A DNA stretch of 7,229 nt from NCBI GenBank assembly GCA_018381425.1, contig JAGZRY010000076.1:1-7229 (forward strand). The letters are read 5' to 3'. Positions 6,645-7,229 of this stretch are shown one piece after another. The stretch's first letter is position 1; the number at the start of each line of letters is the position of its first letter. A program made the position numbers and the translations under genes. The notes beneath the pieces were generated by a model. That model was given only the letters and a program-made list of their open reading frames with translations, made no database searches and had not been told where the DNA came from. The DNA comes from Haemophilus parainfluenzae (GTDB lineage: Bacteria; Pseudomonadota; Gammaproteobacteria; Enterobacterales; Pasteurellaceae).

Positions 6645-6980
6645 ATGACTAAAAAATATATGTTGATAGAGTTACTGCATAAAGAGTTAATAGACTATCC
6701 TACAATCATTAATATAAATGATGAAATTTATTTTATTAATGAACTTAGAAAAGCCGACATAGATGACATAAGATCTAACATAGATAAGTTTATTTCTATA
6801 TTAGAACAATTACAGATTTCGCATCAAGACAACGGTATATTTGAGGTGAATATTGAAAACGCTCATATTTTCTTCAATTTCGTTTTTTGGATTAGAGAAA
6901 TCCAAAATAAACTTGAAATAAGTTTAGATAAATATACTGATGGTTTTGACACTAACTTTGATGGAAGTATAAAAATCTAA
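6645..6980 (+). CDS. Hypothetical AT-rich orphan protein (111 residues)
   Basis: I do not recognise this protein. The frame opens at ATG 6645 (an in-frame TAG at 6627 blocks anything longer) and stops at TAA 6978-6980. By hand count the ORF is about 25% GC, clearly below its neighbours, and it uses ATA and AGA codons often. The product is Ile-rich (21 of 111) and acidic (20 Asp/Glu against 11 Lys/Arg), with no signal peptide or obvious membrane segment, so it is probably cytoplasmic and mostly alpha-helical. The C terminus reads DTNFDGSIKI, like the first ten positions of a calcium-binding loop. No Shine-Dalgarno sequence precedes the ATG; a second in-frame ATG at 6660 is no better. Small acidic AT-rich orphans of this kind are often immunity or phage-related proteins, but no partner toxin is visible. 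It may not be expressed. Confidence 0.55.
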   Translation: MTKKYMLIELLHKELIDYPTIININDEIYFINELRKADIDDIRSNIDKFISILEQLQISHQDNGIFEVNIENAHIFFNFVFWIREIQNKLEISLDKYTDGFDTNFDGSIKI

Positions 6981-7057
6981 TCAATGATATAAGTCATCCT
7001 GCTACAAAATAATCTAGCGCTATTTATTATAAATAACTTCTACCTACTTCATTAATA

Positions 7058-7229
7058 TTATTCAGATACCATAAACTGCTCTCTCAATTGATGAAGTTGA
7101 TCGCGTACTGCAGAGGCTTTTTCAAATTCGAGATCTTGAGCAAATTTATACATTTGTTGTTCCAATTTCTTAATTTGTTGTTGGAATTCTTTGGCTGATT
7201 TAGGTGCATTGTAAAGTGCGGTCGGTTCA
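7058..7229 (-). CDS. uvrB: UvrABC excinuclease subunit B, C-terminal end (truncated by the window edge)
   Basis: Fifty-six C-terminal codons are visible, ending at TAA (complement of 7058-7060); the rest lies beyond the right edge. The tail is the UVR domain: AKEFQQQIKKLEQQMYKFAQ, then DLEFEKASAVRDQLHQLREQ, the coiled helical hairpin through which UvrB contacts UvrC. UvrB is the damage-verifying helicase-like subunit of bacterial nucleotide excision repair. UvrC carries a similar motif internally, but the motif falling at the very end of the protein points to UvrB. No convincing terminator follows the stop before the orphan ORF; only a weak A/T hairpin is seen at 7021-7035. Confidence 0.9.
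   Translation of the reverse strand, partial: EPTALYNAPKSAKEFQQQIKKLEQQMYKFAQDLEFEKASAVRDQLHQLREQFMVSE
7214..7222 (+). other. DNA uptake signal sequence (USS) inside uvrB
   Basis: Exact AAGTGCGGT on the plus strand, read in the uvrB frame as ACC-GCA-CTT (Thr-Ala-Leu) in the linker before the UVR domain, a tolerant place for an intragenic uptake signal. Confidence 0.9.

Noticed and set aside
7021..7035. A/T hairpin TATTTA-N3-TAAATA between the orphan ORF and uvrB
   Set aside because: The stem is only A/T pairs and no T run follows, so it is not a convincing terminator.

Overview
The window looks like chromosomal DNA from a Haemophilus-type member of the Pasteurellaceae. The main evidence is four exact copies of the 9-base uptake signal sequence AAGTGCGGT, and no copy of the ACAAGCGGT variant used by the other uptake-sequence clade of the family. 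The coding style is moderately AT-rich, and the proteins read as Haemophilus-like versions of gammaproteobacterial housekeeping genes. Species cannot be fixed by eye; H. parainfluenzae or a close relative is a guess.

Layout from left to right: (1) the last two-thirds or so of a nucleobase:cation symporter-1 transporter of the CytX type (+), entering from beyond the left edge and closed by its own hairpin terminator. (2) A convergent sucA-sucB operon (-), encoding E1 and E2 of 2-oxoglutarate dehydrogenase. It has a promoter with an exact TATAAT -10 box, a plausible CRP site upstream and a strong terminator just after sucB. No sucCD follows. (3) comEA/comE1 (-), a secreted helix-hairpin-helix DNA-binding competence protein. 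It carries an unusually long lysine/alanine-rich segment with 11-residue periodicity between the signal peptide and the DNA-binding domain, and ends at a terminator built from an uptake signal sequence. (4) yccA (-), a seven-helix Bax-inhibitor-1 family membrane protein related to the E. coli FtsH modulator, with its own terminator and a perfect short dyad in its leader. (5) A very AT-rich (about 25% GC) orphan ORF (+) of 111 codons with no recognised family. (6) The 3' end of uvrB (-), encoding the C-terminal UVR domain, running off the right edge.

The genes do not form one functional system. sucA and sucB act together in one enzyme complex. comEA and the uptake signal sequences both belong to natural transformation. 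The other genes are independent units, most with their own terminator. I found no tRNA, rRNA, CRISPR array, insertion sequence, phage gene or riboswitch, and no stretch over 300 bases lacks a gene. I do not see a clear new multi-gene system. The best leads are the extended ComEA, the AT-rich orphan ORF, and the regulatory sequences in front of sucA and yccA.
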